Shown here piece after piece: positions 15,000-26,673 of a DNA stretch of 64,000 bases (the stretch's first letter is position 1; every line of letters starts with the position of its first letter). Location of the stretch: positions 1 through 64,000 of the forward strand of contig NZ_BOON01000027.1 in the NCBI RefSeq assembly GCF_016863255.1, in the 5' to 3' direction. Both the position numbers and the translations under genes were made by a program. A model generated the notes under the pieces. It made no database searches. It was not told the DNA's origin and saw nothing but the letters and a program-made list of their open reading frames with translations. The DNA comes from Planosporangium mesophilum. Its GTDB lineage: Bacteria; Actinomycetota; Actinomycetes; Mycobacteriales; Micromonosporaceae.

Positions 15000-17266
15000 G
15001 CGGTTTCGGTCGGCTCTCGTCGCTGACCCCGGCGCGCCGGGGTCCCCGTGCAGCCTCCAGGTCGGTGCGCCGGGCGCCCTACCTGATCGTGGTGCTCGCC
15101 GCGATCGCGACCGTGGTCGGTCTGGTGCCCGGGCCGGCCAGCGGCGCGCCGTCCGACACCGTCGACTACGTGGTCCTCGCCGGCGCGGCCGGCCTGCGCT
15201 GGGACGACGTCAACGCCACCGACACGCCGACGATGTGGCGGCTGGCCGGCAGCGGTTCGATCGGCGCGCTGGCGGTCCGGTCGGGGCACCGTCCGACCTG
15301 CCCCGGTGACGGCTGGCTGACGCTCGGCGCGGGTAACCTCACAGCCCGTTCCGACCGGCGTACCGAACCCGCCTGCCCGCCGCTGCCGGTCGGCATCGAC
15401 CACCAGGGCCAGGACGGTGCGTTCCTGTCCGGTGCGGAGAAGGACCGGATCCTCAGCGCCAACAAGGACCTGCCGTGGGGCGCCCAGCCCGGCGCGCTCC
15501 CCGAGTCGATGCGCTGCACCACCACGATCGGACCCGGCGCCGCACTGGCGGGCGCCCGACCCTTCGGCCGCATCGACCGGTACCGCGCGGAGCTTCCGGA
15601 CGACCCGAAGGAGCTGCTGGCCGGCTGCGTGCTGGCGGTGGTGGACCTCGGCACGGTCGACGGTTCCGGGGCCGCCCGCCGGACCGCGGCGAAGGTGGCC
15701 GACGAGCGGCTGGCGCGGTTGGTGGCGGCCCGGCCGCCGCGGTCGCTGCTGATGCTCGCCGGGGTGTCCGACACCGACGCCGACGCGCGACTGCACGTCG
15801 CCGTCGCAGACGGCCCCGGGTACGCGGGCGGGCTGCTCACCTCGGCCAGTACCGGGCGGCCCGGGTACGTGCAGCTCATCGACCTCGCGCCGACCGCGCT
15901 GTCCGCGCTGGGCCGGTCGGTGCCCAGCAAGCTGTTCCCCGGCACCCCGGCGATCACCGCCGGCCGCCGCGTGTCGCTGGACGACGAGGTGCGACGGCTG
16001 GTCGACGCGGACCGGGAGGTACGCGCGCAGGGGTCGGTCTCGTCCGGGTTCTTCACCATCCTCACGATCTGCGAGCTGCTGCTGTTCCTCGCCGCGATAC
16101 CGCTGCTGCGCCGGGCCCGCCGGCCGGCCGGTCCGGTCACACCGGCGCCCAACCCGCCGTGGTTCGAGCGCGGCGTCGAGGTGCTGCTGGTCGCCGCCTC
16201 GCTGGTGGTACCCGCGGCGCTGCTGGCCGGGGCCGTACCGTGGTGGCGGACGTCGGCGCCCGGTCTGGTCTTCGCCGCCGCCACCCTCGCGGTCGTGGCC
16301 GTCTTCACCGCCGTGATCGTCTGGACCCGGGGTGCGCGGTGGGTACTCGGGCCGCTCGGCGGGGTGGCCGCGCTGGGCGCCGTGGTCGTCGCCGTGGACG
16401 TGCTCGCCGGCTCCCGCTTGCAGCTCAACAGCGTCGTCGGGTACTCGGCCGTGGCCGGCGGGCAGTACGCCGGGCTGGCGGCGGTCGGGCTCGGCGTGTT
16501 CGCCGCCGGGGTACTCGTGGCCGCCGGGTGCCTGGCCCAGCACGTACACCGGCAGTGGCGCCCGGTCGTGGTCGCGGTGCTCGGCGGGATCGCGGTCGTC
16601 CTGACCGGCAGCCCGTACCTGGGGGCGGACGCGGCGGGGGCGGTGGCCCTGACCGCCGGGGTCTGCGTCGCGGCGGCGATGTCCACCGGCGGCTGGTTGT
16701 CGTTCCCGCGGGTCGCCTGGGCGCTGATGGCCGGCCTCGCCGTCACCACCGCGTTCGCGCTGCTCGACATGCATCGGCCGGCCGGCCAGCGGGGCACCGT
16801 CGGTCGGTTCCTCGGCCACCTCGGCGACGGTACCGGCCGCCTGGTCATCCATCCGATCGAGGCGGACAACGCGGTGGTGATGGCGACCAGCCCGCTCACG
16901 CTGCTGGTCATCGGTGTCGGCGCGCTGCTGTTCTTCGCGCTGCTACGCCCCTGGGGCGGACTGAAGCGGCTGTTCGGGCTGTACCCGGCGGTACGGGCCG
17001 GGCTGGCCGGCACGGCGGTCGCCACCCTGGTCGCGGGGCCGATGCGGGGCGTGGGGTTCAACATCGCGGGCGTCGCGGCGGCGACCGTGGTACCGCTGGC
17101 CGTTCTCGCGGCGCTGCGGGTGCTGCGCCACGCCGACGTGCGTACGCCCGCCGTGAGCGTGGACCCGACGGGCGCCGCCGTCATGACCGAGCAGGCGGCT
17201 GGACCCGCGACCGTCGCGGAGCTGTCGGCCGAGCAGCCGGCGGAGCGCGCGGCGTCACAGCCGTGA
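14996..17266 (+). CDS. Large membrane protein with extracytoplasmic alkaline-phosphatase-like domain (function unknown)
   Basis: Encodes 756 aa from TTG (TTGA overlap, AGGAG upstream). Residues 25-50 form a signal anchor (APYLIVVLAAIATVVGLVPG). Residues 55-345 lie outside and resemble a phosphatase/sulfatase-like fold: DYVVLAGAAGLRWDDVN, TPTMWRLAGSGSIGALAV, CPGDGWLTLGAGN and LIDLAPTALSALG. Residues 350-710 contain many membrane helices. The metal ligands of true alkaline phosphatases are not all recognisable, so activity is uncertain. It ends the glycan block after the flippase and GT4 genes and may modify or release the exported glycan. Not assigned to a named family. Confidence 0.7.
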   Translation: MSGFGRLSSLTPARRGPRAASRSVRRAPYLIVVLAAIATVVGLVPGPASGAPSDTVDYVVLAGAAGLRWDDVNATDTPTMWRLAGSGSIGALAVRSGHRPTCPGDGWLTLGAGNLTARSDRRTEPACPPLPVGIDHQGQDGAFLSGAEKDRILSANKDLPWGAQPGALPESMRCTTTIGPGAALAGARPFGRIDRYRAELPDDPKELLAGCVLAVVDLGTVDGSGAARRTAAKVADERLARLVAARPPRSLLMLAGVSDTDADARLHVAVADGPGYAGGLLTSASTGRPGYVQLIDLAPTALSALGRSVPSKLFPGTPAITAGRRVSLDDEVRRLVDADREVRAQGSVSSGFFTILTICELLLFLAAIPLLRRARRPAGPVTPAPNPPWFERGVEVLLVAASLVVPAALLAGAVPWWRTSAPGLVFAAATLAVVAVFTAVIVWTRGARWVLGPLGGVAALGAVVVAVDVLAGSRLQLNSVVGYSAVAGGQYAGLAAVGLGVFAAGVLVAAGCLAQHVHRQWRPVVVAVLGGIAVVLTGSPYLGADAAGAVALTAGVCVAAAMSTGGWLSFPRVAWALMAGLAVTTAFALLDMHRPAGQRGTVGRFLGHLGDGTGRLVIHPIEADNAVVMATSPLTLLVIGVGALLFFALLRPWGGLKRLFGLYPAVRAGLAGTAVATLVAGPMRGVGFNIAGVAAATVVPLAVLAALRVLRHADVRTPAVSVDPTGAAVMTEQAAGPATVAELSAEQPAERAASQP

Positions 17267-17286
17267 CGTCGTCCACGCTGTGGTGA

Positions 17287-19871
<2,585 letters not shown>

Positions 19872-19912
19872 CATGCTGTCACCGATGCTGGGAATTACTT
19901 TCCACAATGCTC

Positions 19913-19937
19913 AGGGCCGGCCTGGCGCGCCGGCCCT
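19913..19937 (+). terminator. GC-rich hairpin between the Nudix gene and ald
   Basis: A perfect 9-bp stem AGGGCCGGC / GCCGGCCCT with a 7-base loop, lacking a U-tract, as is usual for actinobacterial terminators. It lies 41 bases after the Nudix stop and 75 bases before ald, so it probably ends the pyrG transcript, or acts in the ald leader if transcription starts upstream. Confidence 0.55.
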
Positions 19938-20012
19938 AGACTCCCTCCGCGAGGCTCCGCGTCCTCGCAGGTGGCAACGGGGCCACCACGAAGCGATTGA
20001 GGGGTCACCACG

Positions 20013-21128
20013 GTGAAGGTCGGAATCCCGCGCGAGATCAAGGTCCACGAGTACCGGGTAGCGATCACGCCAGCCGGCGTGCACGAGTTCGTCCGCCACG
20101 GTCACGAGGTCCTCATCGAGGCCGGCGCCGGGCTGGGGTCGTCCATCACCGACGAGGAGTACCGCGCCGCCGGCGCGACCATCCTCGCGGACGCCGACGA
20201 CGTATGGGGGACCGCCGAGCTGGTCTGCAAGGTCAAGGAGCCGATCGCGGAGGAGTACCACCGGATGCGGTCCGGGCAGGTGCTGTTCACGTACCTGCAC
20301 CTGGCCGCGTCGGCGGACTGCACGCGGGCGCTGCTGGAGCGCGGCGTCACCGGCATCGCGTACGAGACCGTGGAACTGCCGGACCGGTCGCTGCCGCTGC
20401 TCGCCCCGATGTCCGAGGTGGCCGGGCGGCTCGCGCCGCAGGTCGGGGCGTATCACCTGATGCGCTCCGGTGGCGGGCGCGGCGTGCTGATGGGCGGCGT
20501 GCCCGGCGTGCACGGGGCGAAGGTCGTCGTCATCGGCGCCGGCGTGTCCGGCATGAACGCCGCCACGATCGCGCTGGGCATGCAGGCCGAGGTGGTGCTG
20601 CTGGACAAGAACATCGAGAAGCTGCGCCAGGCCGACCGGGTCTACCGCGGACACCTGCAGACGGTCGCCTCCAACCTGTACGAGATCGAGAAGGCGGTGC
20701 TCGAGGCCGACCTGGTCATCGGCGCGGTGCTGGTACCTGGTGCCAAGGCCCCGACGCTGGTCTCCAACGACCTGGTCAAGCGGATGAAGGCCGGCAGCGT
20801 GCTCGTCGACATCGCCATCGACCAGGGCGGCTGCTTCGAGGACTCGCGGCCGACCACGCACGCCGATCCGACGTACCAGGTGCACAACTCGCTGTTCTAC
20901 TGCGTGGCCAACATGCCCGGCGCGGTGCCGCACACCTCCACGTACGCGCTGACCAACGTGACCCTGCCGTACGCGGTGGAGCTGGCCGACCGGGGCTGGC
21001 GCGACGCGCTGCGCGCCGACCCGGCCCTGGCCAAGGGCCTGAACACGCACGCCGGCCAGCTCACGTACGGGCCGGTGGCCGAGGCGCACGGTCTGACGCA
21101 CGTGCCGGTCGCGGAGGTGCTCGGCTGA
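20013..21128 (+). CDS. ald: Alanine dehydrogenase
   Basis: Encodes 371 aa, GTG start with GAGGGG upstream. The N-terminal [20 protein letters not shown] motif, KVKEP, the pyruvate-binding region with FTYLHLAA, and the NAD-binding loop [19 protein letters not shown] are diagnostic; signature [18 protein letters not shown] follows. It interconverts L-alanine and pyruvate with NAD/NADH and ammonia in the cytosol. Ends 4 bases into the xerD frame. Confidence 0.95.
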   Translation: MKVGIPREIKVHEYRVAITPAGVHEFVRHGHEVLIEAGAGLGSSITDEEYRAAGATILADADDVWGTAELVCKVKEPIAEEYHRMRSGQVLFTYLHLAASADCTRALLERGVTGIAYETVELPDRSLPLLAPMSEVAGRLAPQVGAYHLMRSGGGRGVLMGGVPGVHGAKVVVIGAGVSGMNAATIALGMQAEVVLLDKNIEKLRQADRVYRGHLQTVASNLYEIEKAVLEADLVIGAVLVPGAKAPTLVSNDLVKRMKAGSVLVDIAIDQGGCFEDSRPTTHADPTYQVHNSLFYCVANMPGAVPHTSTYALTNVTLPYAVELADRGWRDALRADPALAKGLNTHAGQLTYGPVAEAHGLTHVPVAEVLG

Positions 21129-22087
21129 ACGTCCCGGCGGCGAAGCCCGAACCCGGACCGGCTCTACGGCGGGTACTGCGAACCTATCTTGACCACCTGA
21201 CGGTCGAGCGTGGCCTGGCGGCGAACACGCTCAGCTCGTACCGTCGTGATCTTGATCGCTACCTGGCCGTGCTCGCCGCGGCGGGGGTCGCCGACCTCGC
21301 CGCGGTCGGGCCGCGCGAGGTCGCCGCGCACCTGGCCACGCTGCGCGCGGGGGACGACGAGCACCCGCCGCTGTCGGCGGCGTCCGCGGCCCGCGCCGCC
21401 AGCGCGGTGCGCGGACTGCACCGCTTCGCCGTCCGGGAGGGCCTGACCGAGCACGACCCGGCGCGCGAGGTCAAGCCGCCGACGCTGCCCCGCCGGCTGC
21501 CCAAGGCCCTGGACGTCGACCAGGTGGAGCGGCTGCTGGCGGCGGTCGGCGCCGACGATCCGCTCGCGGTCCGCGACCGGGCGCTGCTGGAGTTCCTGTA
21601 CGCGACCGGCGCGCGCATCTCCGAGGCGGTCGGCTGCGACGTCGACGACCTCGACCTGGGCGAGGGCACGGTCCTGCTCCACGGCAAGGGCGGCAAGCAG
21701 CGCCTGGTGCCCGTCGGCGGGTACGCCCGCCAGGCGCTCGACGCCTTCCTGGTACGGGCCCGGCCGGGGCTGCTGGCCGCCGGCCGGGGGAGCTCTGCGG
21801 TGTTCGTCAACGCCAGGGGCGGGCGGCTGTCGCGTCAGAGCGCGTGGGCGATCCTGCGCCGGGCGGCCGGGGCGGCCGGACTGCCGGTCGACGGTGCGCA
21901 CGGCGTCTCGCCGCACACCCTGCGGCACTCGTACGCCACCCACCTGCTCGACGGCGGCGCCGACATCCGGGTGGTGCAGGAACTGCTCGGGCACGCGTCG
22001 GTGACGACGACGCAGGTGTACACGCTGGTCACGGTGGAGCGGCTGCGCGAGGTGTACGCGACCGCCCATCCGCGGGCCCGCGCCTGA
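21125..22087 (+). CDS. xerD: Tyrosine recombinase XerD
   Basis: Encodes about 320 aa. The N-terminal SAM-like domain [23 protein letters not shown] and catalytic domain show Arg in [10 protein letters not shown], Lys in [38 protein letters not shown] and the nucleophile in [10 protein letters not shown]. XerD with XerC resolves chromosome dimers at dif. The start is unusual: there is no ATG, GTG or TTG between the ald stop and the conserved N-terminus, while a CTG at 21125 overlaps the ald stop (CTGA) and has GGAGG exactly 7 bases upstream. I chose that CTG. A start inside ald is the alternative. It is followed by a parA gene, as in many actinobacteria. Confidence 0.88.
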   Translation: MNVPAAKPEPGPALRRVLRTYLDHLTVERGLAANTLSSYRRDLDRYLAVLAAAGVADLAAVGPREVAAHLATLRAGDDEHPPLSAASAARAASAVRGLHRFAVREGLTEHDPAREVKPPTLPRRLPKALDVDQVERLLAAVGADDPLAVRDRALLEFLYATGARISEAVGCDVDDLDLGEGTVLLHGKGGKQRLVPVGGYARQALDAFLVRARPGLLAAGRGSSAVFVNARGGRLSRQSAWAILRRAAGAAGLPVDGAHGVSPHTLRHSYATHLLDGGADIRVVQELLGHASVTTTQVYTLVTVERLREVYATAHPRARA

Positions 22088-22128
22088 AGTTTGTCGCCCA
22101 TTCGTGGTACATCGTCCATTGTGTACGG

Positions 22129-22155
22129 ACCGTCAATAAGATGATCACTGACGGT
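22129..22155. promoter_or_regulatory. Inverted repeat upstream of parA
   Basis: ACCGTCA (22129-22135) and TGACGGT (22149-22155) form a perfect 7-bp inverted repeat separated by 13 bases, in the 230-base xerD-parA interval. This interval is clearly less GC-rich than its flanks and holds a TAAGAT -10-like box (22137-22142) inside the repeat. It could be an operator for the downstream operon; it does not match the parS consensus. Confidence 0.35.
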
Positions 22156-22317
22156 ATTCGGATGACGGCGGTAACGACACGCCGGGCGACTGTCAGGAGA
22201 TTTGGGTAGGCCGTGGCGTACAGTCGGGCGACGGCCATTCTCCGCGTAAGCCCGGTGTCGCGAGCCGGTGCGGACCCGAAGCGGCGGGCTTGTGCCGCCG
22301 GGAGGGGCGGGAACCAA

Positions 22318-23256
22318 ATGGGCATTGGCGAGCAGCAGGCAGAGGCGTGGACCTCCGCCCTTCGTGCGGAGCAGTCCGCAATGGACCTCGGCGCGCAGCT
22401 CGGCCCCGCCGATCCGACGGCGTACACCACGCGCCGGCCGATCCCGGACCCGGTCCCGATCGACCGCCACGGCCCGGCGCGCATCATCGCCCTGGCCAAC
22501 CAGAAGGGCGGCGTCGGAAAGACCACGAGCACCATCAACCTGGGCGCGGCCCTGGCCGAGTACGGCCGACGGGTGCTGCTGGTCGACTTCGACCCGCAGG
22601 GCGCGCTCTCGGTCGGCCTCGGCGTCAACCCGCACGAGCTCGAGATGTCGGTCTACAACCTGCTGATGGACTCCGAGGTCGGCATCGACGACATCAAGAT
22701 CAAGACTAACGTCGCCGGGCTGCACCTGCTGCCGGCCAACATCGACCTGTCCGCCGCCGAGATCCAGCTCGTCAACGAGGTGGCCCGGGAGATGGCCCTC
22801 GCCCGGGTGCTGCGGCCGGTGCTGCGCGACTACGACTTCATCCTGATCGACTGCCAGCCGTCGCTGGGCCTGCTCACGATCAACGCGCTGACCGTCGCCC
22901 ACGGCGTACTGATCCCGCTGGAGTGCGAGTTCTTCAGCCTGCGCGGCGTGGCGCTGCTGCTCGACACCATCGACAAGGTCCGCGAGCGGCTCAACTTCGA
23001 CCTCGATCTCGAAGGCATCCTCGCCACCATGTACGACAGCCGCACCACCCACTGCCGCCAGGTGCTCCAGCGGGTGGTCGAGGCCTTCGGCGACAAGGTG
23101 TACCAGACGGTGGTCACCAAGACCGTGAAGTTCCCCGAGTCCACCGTCGCCGGCGCACCGATCACCACGCTCGACCCGGCCTCCTCGGGGGCGCGCAACT
23201 ACCGGCAGCTCGCCCGCGAGCTCATCGCGGCGCACGCCGAGCGGGACGGCAGGTAG
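22318..23256 (+). CDS. ParA/Soj family ATPase linked to the scpAB operon
   Basis: Encodes 312 aa. The deviant Walker A is ANQKGGVGKTTSTINLGAAL (about residues 59-78); LVDFDPQGALSVGLG, Walker B FILIDCQPSLGLLTINAL and the ParA C-terminus follow. ATG 22318 with GGAGGGGCGGG upstream fits; the longer frame to 22213 has no such signal. Around 60 residues precede the ATPase fold. This is the second ParA of actinobacteria, next to scpAB rather than parB, presumed to act in chromosome organisation with condensin; no ParB or parS is nearby. scpA starts 49 bases downstream. Confidence 0.88.
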   Translation: MGIGEQQAEAWTSALRAEQSAMDLGAQLGPADPTAYTTRRPIPDPVPIDRHGPARIIALANQKGGVGKTTSTINLGAALAEYGRRVLLVDFDPQGALSVGLGVNPHELEMSVYNLLMDSEVGIDDIKIKTNVAGLHLLPANIDLSAAEIQLVNEVAREMALARVLRPVLRDYDFILIDCQPSLGLLTINALTVAHGVLIPLECEFFSLRGVALLLDTIDKVRERLNFDLDLEGILATMYDSRTTHCRQVLQRVVEAFGDKVYQTVVTKTVKFPESTVAGAPITTLDPASSGARNYRQLARELIAAHAERDGR

Positions 23257-23305
23257 CTTTCCCCCTGTGTGAATTCTCCGGTGCTCCGCCGAGCGGGGCA
23301 CCGGC

Positions 23306-24262
23306 GTGAGCTACCGTCTTCGGGTGACCGCGACCGTCGACGAACCAGCTGTACCAGTCGACGATCCCGTCGTCCCCACTGCTGCGTCGTCCGTCGACGA
23401 GTCGACCGCCGGGTTCACCGTACGGCTGGCCAACTTCACCGGCCCGTTCGACCTGCTGCTGCAGCTGATCGGCAAGCACAAGCTGGACGTGACCGAGGTG
23501 GCGCTGCACCAGGTCACCGACGAGTTCATCGCCTACATCCGGGCCCTGGGCGACGAGTGGGATCTCGACGAGGCCAGCGAGTTCCTCCTGATCGCCGCGA
23601 CCCTGCTCGACCTGAAGGCGGCCCGGCTGCTGCCCGCGGCCGCCGTCGAGGACGAGGAGGACCTCGCCCTGCTCGAGGCGCGGGACCTGCTGTTCGCGCG
23701 GCTGCTCCAGTACAAGGCGTTCAAGGAGGCGGCGTCCGCCATCTCCGCGATGGAGGCGGTGGCGGCGCGCCGGTGGCCCCGCTCGGTCCAGCTCGAGCCC
23801 CGGTACGCCGAGGCCCTGCCCGACCTGGTGCTCGGCTTCGGCCCGGAGCGGCTGGCGGAGCTGGCGATGAAGGCGTTCACACCGAAGGCGCCGCCGGTCG
23901 TCTCGATCGACCACATCCACATGGTGCGCGTCAGCGTCCGCGAGCATGCCGAGATACTGCGGGAGCAGCTGATCCGGATCCGGACGGCCTCCTTCCGTAC
24001 CCTGTGCACCGACTGCCAGAGCACCCTCGAGGTGGTGGCCCGGTTCCTGGCCCTGCTGGAGCTGTACCGGGAGGGGCTGGTCGGCTTCGAACAGGTGGAG
24101 GCGCTGGGGGAGTTGACCGTACGCTGGAGCGGCTCCGACGACGCGAGCGCCGACGGTCTCGACATCGACGAGTACGGCGAGGACGACACTGAGGGTGAGC
24201 GTTCCGGTGGTCAGGAACCTGATGATCCGGAGCTCGGCGGTCAGGAAGGTGAGTCGGAGTGA
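23306..24262 (+). CDS. scpA: Segregation and condensation protein A (kleisin)
   Basis: Encodes 318 aa from GTG at 23306 (a GTG at 23324 is also possible). TAGFTVRLANFTGPFDLLLQLI and the following KHKLDVTEVALHQVTDEFI are the conserved ScpA N-terminus; the C-terminal winged helix contains LYREGLVGFEQVEALGELTV. ScpA links Smc heads to ScpB in the condensin complex. The last 35 residues are acidic and low complexity. Its stop overlaps the scpB start (GTGA). Confidence 0.93.
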   Translation: MSYRLRVTATVDEPAVPVDDPVVPTAASSVDESTAGFTVRLANFTGPFDLLLQLIGKHKLDVTEVALHQVTDEFIAYIRALGDEWDLDEASEFLLIAATLLDLKAARLLPAAAVEDEEDLALLEARDLLFARLLQYKAFKEAASAISAMEAVAARRWPRSVQLEPRYAEALPDLVLGFGPERLAELAMKAFTPKAPPVVSIDHIHMVRVSVREHAEILREQLIRIRTASFRTLCTDCQSTLEVVARFLALLELYREGLVGFEQVEALGELTVRWSGSDDASADGLDIDEYGEDDTEGERSGGQEPDDPELGGQEGESE

Positions 24263-25206
24263 GTGGCGAGGACGAGGCCCGGTCGCTTGCGGAGCAGGCG
24301 GCGGCCTGGGTACCGCCGTGGGAGCGCAAGCCCGCTCCCGAGCCGGTCGCCGAGCCGGCTGCTGAGCCTGCTTCCGAGGCGCCCGAGGTCGAGCCGGCCG
24401 AGGCGCCCGAGGTCGTGCTGGCTGAGGAGTCCGAGTCCGAGCCGGTCGTGCTGGCCGAGGCTGCGCCCGAGGTGGCCGCGCCGGCCGAGGCGCCCGTGGC
24501 GGCGCCCGCGCCGAGGCAGCCCGCCGAGCCCATGGAGGCCCCCGAGCCGGAGCCCGAGTCGCTCACGCCGGAACCCGAGCCGGAGCCGGTCGAGGAGTCC
24601 GAGTCGGAGCTGGTCGATGCGCCCGAGCCGCCCCCCGCCCCCGACCCCGCGATCCTCGACGACCCCACCGAACTGCGCGGGGCGGTCGAGTCGATCCTCC
24701 TCGTCATCGACGAGCCGGTCTCCGAGATCACCCTCGCCCAGGTACTCGATCAGCCCACCGACCGCATCCTGGCCGTACTCGTCGACCTGGTCGGCGACTA
24801 CACCGCACAGCGGCGCGGCTTCGAACTGCGGCGCGCGGCCGGGGGCTGGCGGCTGTACACCCGGGCCGACTACGCCGCGTACGTGGAGCGCTTCGTCCTC
24901 GACGGCCAGCAGGTACGCCTGACCCAGGCGGCGCTCGAGACCCTCGCCGTGATCGCGTACAAGCAGCCGGTCACCCGCTCGCGTATCTCGGCCATCCGTG
25001 GCGTCAACTGCGACGGCGTCGTGCGTACCCTGCTGTCCCGCGGCCTGATCGAGGACTGCGGGAGCGAACCCGACAGCGGCGCGTTCCTGTACCGGACGAC
25101 GCCACTGTTCCTCGAGAAGCTGGGTATCAACAGCGTCGAGGACCTGCCCCCGCTGGCCCCGTTCCTGCCCGACGATGTGGATGAGATAGCCAATGCCCAA
25201 GGTTGA
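24259..25206 (+). CDS. scpB: Segregation and condensation protein B
   Basis: Encodes 315 aa. Residues 20-130 are a Glu/Pro/Ala-rich disordered extension (PEPEPV-type repeats). The structured part begins DPTELRGAVESILLVIDEPV and contains paired winged helices: DYTAQRRGFELRRAAGGWRLYTR and LETLAVIAYKQPVTRSRIS with IRGVNCDGVVRTLLSRGLIE. ScpB binds ScpA in Smc condensin. The 3' end overlaps rluB by 14 bases, so parA-scpA-scpB-rluB-cmk-der is a compact run. Confidence 0.92.
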   Translation: MSGEDEARSLAEQAAAWVPPWERKPAPEPVAEPAAEPASEAPEVEPAEAPEVVLAEESESEPVVLAEAAPEVAAPAEAPVAAPAPRQPAEPMEAPEPEPESLTPEPEPEPVEESESELVDAPEPPPAPDPAILDDPTELRGAVESILLVIDEPVSEITLAQVLDQPTDRILAVLVDLVGDYTAQRRGFELRRAAGGWRLYTRADYAAYVERFVLDGQQVRLTQAALETLAVIAYKQPVTRSRISAIRGVNCDGVVRTLLSRGLIEDCGSEPDSGAFLYRTTPLFLEKLGINSVEDLPPLAPFLPDDVDEIANAQG

Positions 25207-25933
25207 GTCCGAGAATGCCGAACGGCTGCAGAAGGTCCTCGCCTCCGCCGGGGTCGGTTCACGCCGCGCCTGCGAGGTGCTGATCGCCGCCGGCCGGGTC
25301 ACCGTCGATGGCCAGAGAGCGAGCCTGGGGGACAAGGTCGACCCCGAGACCGCCGAGATCCACGTCGACGGCCAGCGGGTGGTCACCAACACCAAGCTGG
25401 TGTACATCGCGATGAACAAGCCGCGCGGCGTGGTGTCGACCATGGCCGACGAGCGCGGCCGGGAAGCCCTCGCGGACTACGTGGGCGACGTCAACCAGCG
25501 GGTGTACCACGTCGGGCGGCTCGACGCCGACAGCGAGGGGCTGCTGCTGCTCACCAACGACGGCACCCTCGCGCACCGGCTCATGCACCCCTCGTACGAG
25601 GTGCCCAAGACGTACCGCGCCGAGGTCGCCGGCCCGGTGCCCCGGGCGGTCGGCCGGCAGTTGCTCAAGGGCGTCGAGCTCGAGGACGGGCCGGCCAAGG
25701 CCGACGCGTTCAAGCTGGTGGATGCCTTCGGGCGCACCGCCCTGATCGAGATCGTCCTGCACGAGGGCCGCAAGCACATCGTCCGCCGCATGTTCGACGA
25801 GGTCGGCCACCCGGTGAGCCGGCTGATCCGTACCGCGATCGGGCCGATCCGGCTCGGTGATCTCAAGCCGGGCCGTACCCGCCGGCTCACCAACGCGGAG
25901 GTCGCCGCCCTGTTCAAGTCGGTCGGAGGGTAG
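25193..25933 (+). CDS. rluB: 23S rRNA pseudouridine synthase, RluB/RsuA family
   Basis: Encodes 246 aa. N-terminal S4 domain (AERLQKVLASAGVGSRRACEVLI), then MNKPRGVVSTMAD and the catalytic loop VGRLDADSEGLLLLTNDG with the active Asp near residue 110; GRKHIVRRMFDEVGHPV follows. RluB modifies U2605 (E. coli numbering) of 23S rRNA; the RsuA/RluE/RluF alternatives cannot be excluded by eye, but the scpB-linked copy in Gram-positives is RluB-like. ATG inside the scpB 3' end. Confidence 0.9.
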   Translation: MPKVESENAERLQKVLASAGVGSRRACEVLIAAGRVTVDGQRASLGDKVDPETAEIHVDGQRVVTNTKLVYIAMNKPRGVVSTMADERGREALADYVGDVNQRVYHVGRLDADSEGLLLLTNDGTLAHRLMHPSYEVPKTYRAEVAGPVPRAVGRQLLKGVELEDGPAKADAFKLVDAFGRTALIEIVLHEGRKHIVRRMFDEVGHPVSRLIRTAIGPIRLGDLKPGRTRRLTNAEVAALFKSVGG

Positions 25934-26004
25934 CCGGCCGAAGGCGCTCGGGCGACGACCGGCATTATTGAGGGGGTCGTCGGAGCGTATCGGAGGCGGA
26001 CAAG

Positions 26005-26673
26005 GTGAGCGAACAGCGTTGTGTGGTGGCCGTGGACGGCCCCTCGGGGTCCGGCAAGTCCACCGTCTCGCGCCGTCTCGCCGTCGCGCTCGGCGCCCGG
26101 TACCTGGACACCGGCGCGATGTACCGGGCCGTGACCTGGGCGGTGCTGCGCGACGGGATCGACCCGGCAGACGCCGACGCGGTCACCAAGGTCGCCGACA
26201 GCGTGCTCCTCTCGGTCGGTACCGATCCTGAGGCCCCGCACATCAGCGTGGACGGCACCCCCGTCGACGGGCCGATCCGCGGGTCCGAGGTCACCGCGGC
26301 CGTGTCGCCGGTCGCGGCGGTCCCGGCGGTACGCGCGAAGTTGGTCGCCCAGCAGCGCGAGATCATCGTCGCCGCGGGGCGCATCGTCGTCGAGGGCCGG
26401 GACATCGGCACCGTCGTGGCGCCCGATGCCGACCTGAAGGTCTACCTGACCGCGTCGGAGGCGGAGCGGGGCCGCCGGCGCAGCGCCGAGACCGCCACCG
26501 ACCTGGCGGCGACAGTGGCAGACCTGGCCCGCCGCGACAAGTTCGACTCCAGCCGTAAGGCCGACCCGCTGCGCCAGGCCGACGACGCGGTGGTGCTCGA
26601 CAGCACGGACATGGGTATCGACGAGGTCGTGGCCTACTTGACAACACTGGTGGACGGGGCGACGCGACGGTGA
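26005..26673 (+). CDS. cmk: (d)CMP kinase
   Basis: Encodes 222 aa, GTG start. P-loop [10 protein letters not shown] at residues 11-20, then [15 protein letters not shown] and [20 protein letters not shown], then RRRSAE and [21 protein letters not shown], all diagnostic for cytidylate kinase. It phosphorylates CMP and dCMP with ATP. Overlaps der by four bases (GTGA). Confidence 0.95.
   Translation: MSEQRCVVAVDGPSGSGKSTVSRRLAVALGARYLDTGAMYRAVTWAVLRDGIDPADADAVTKVADSVLLSVGTDPEAPHISVDGTPVDGPIRGSEVTAAVSPVAAVPAVRAKLVAQQREIIVAAGRIVVEGRDIGTVVAPDADLKVYLTASEAERGRRRSAETATDLAATVADLARRDKFDSSRKADPLRQADDAVVLDSTDMGIDEVVAYLTTLVDGATRR

Noticed and set aside
13556-16852. 1098-codon minus-strand frame opposite the envelope block
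   Set aside because: Composition (Gly/Arg/Gln/His-rich, no domain) is that of an antisense shadow; the + strand has flippase and glycosyltransferase motifs.
22088-22317. Possible parS site upstream of parA
   Set aside because: Only ACCGTCA/TGACGGT inverted repeat is present; it does not match the parS consensus, and no parB is adjacent.
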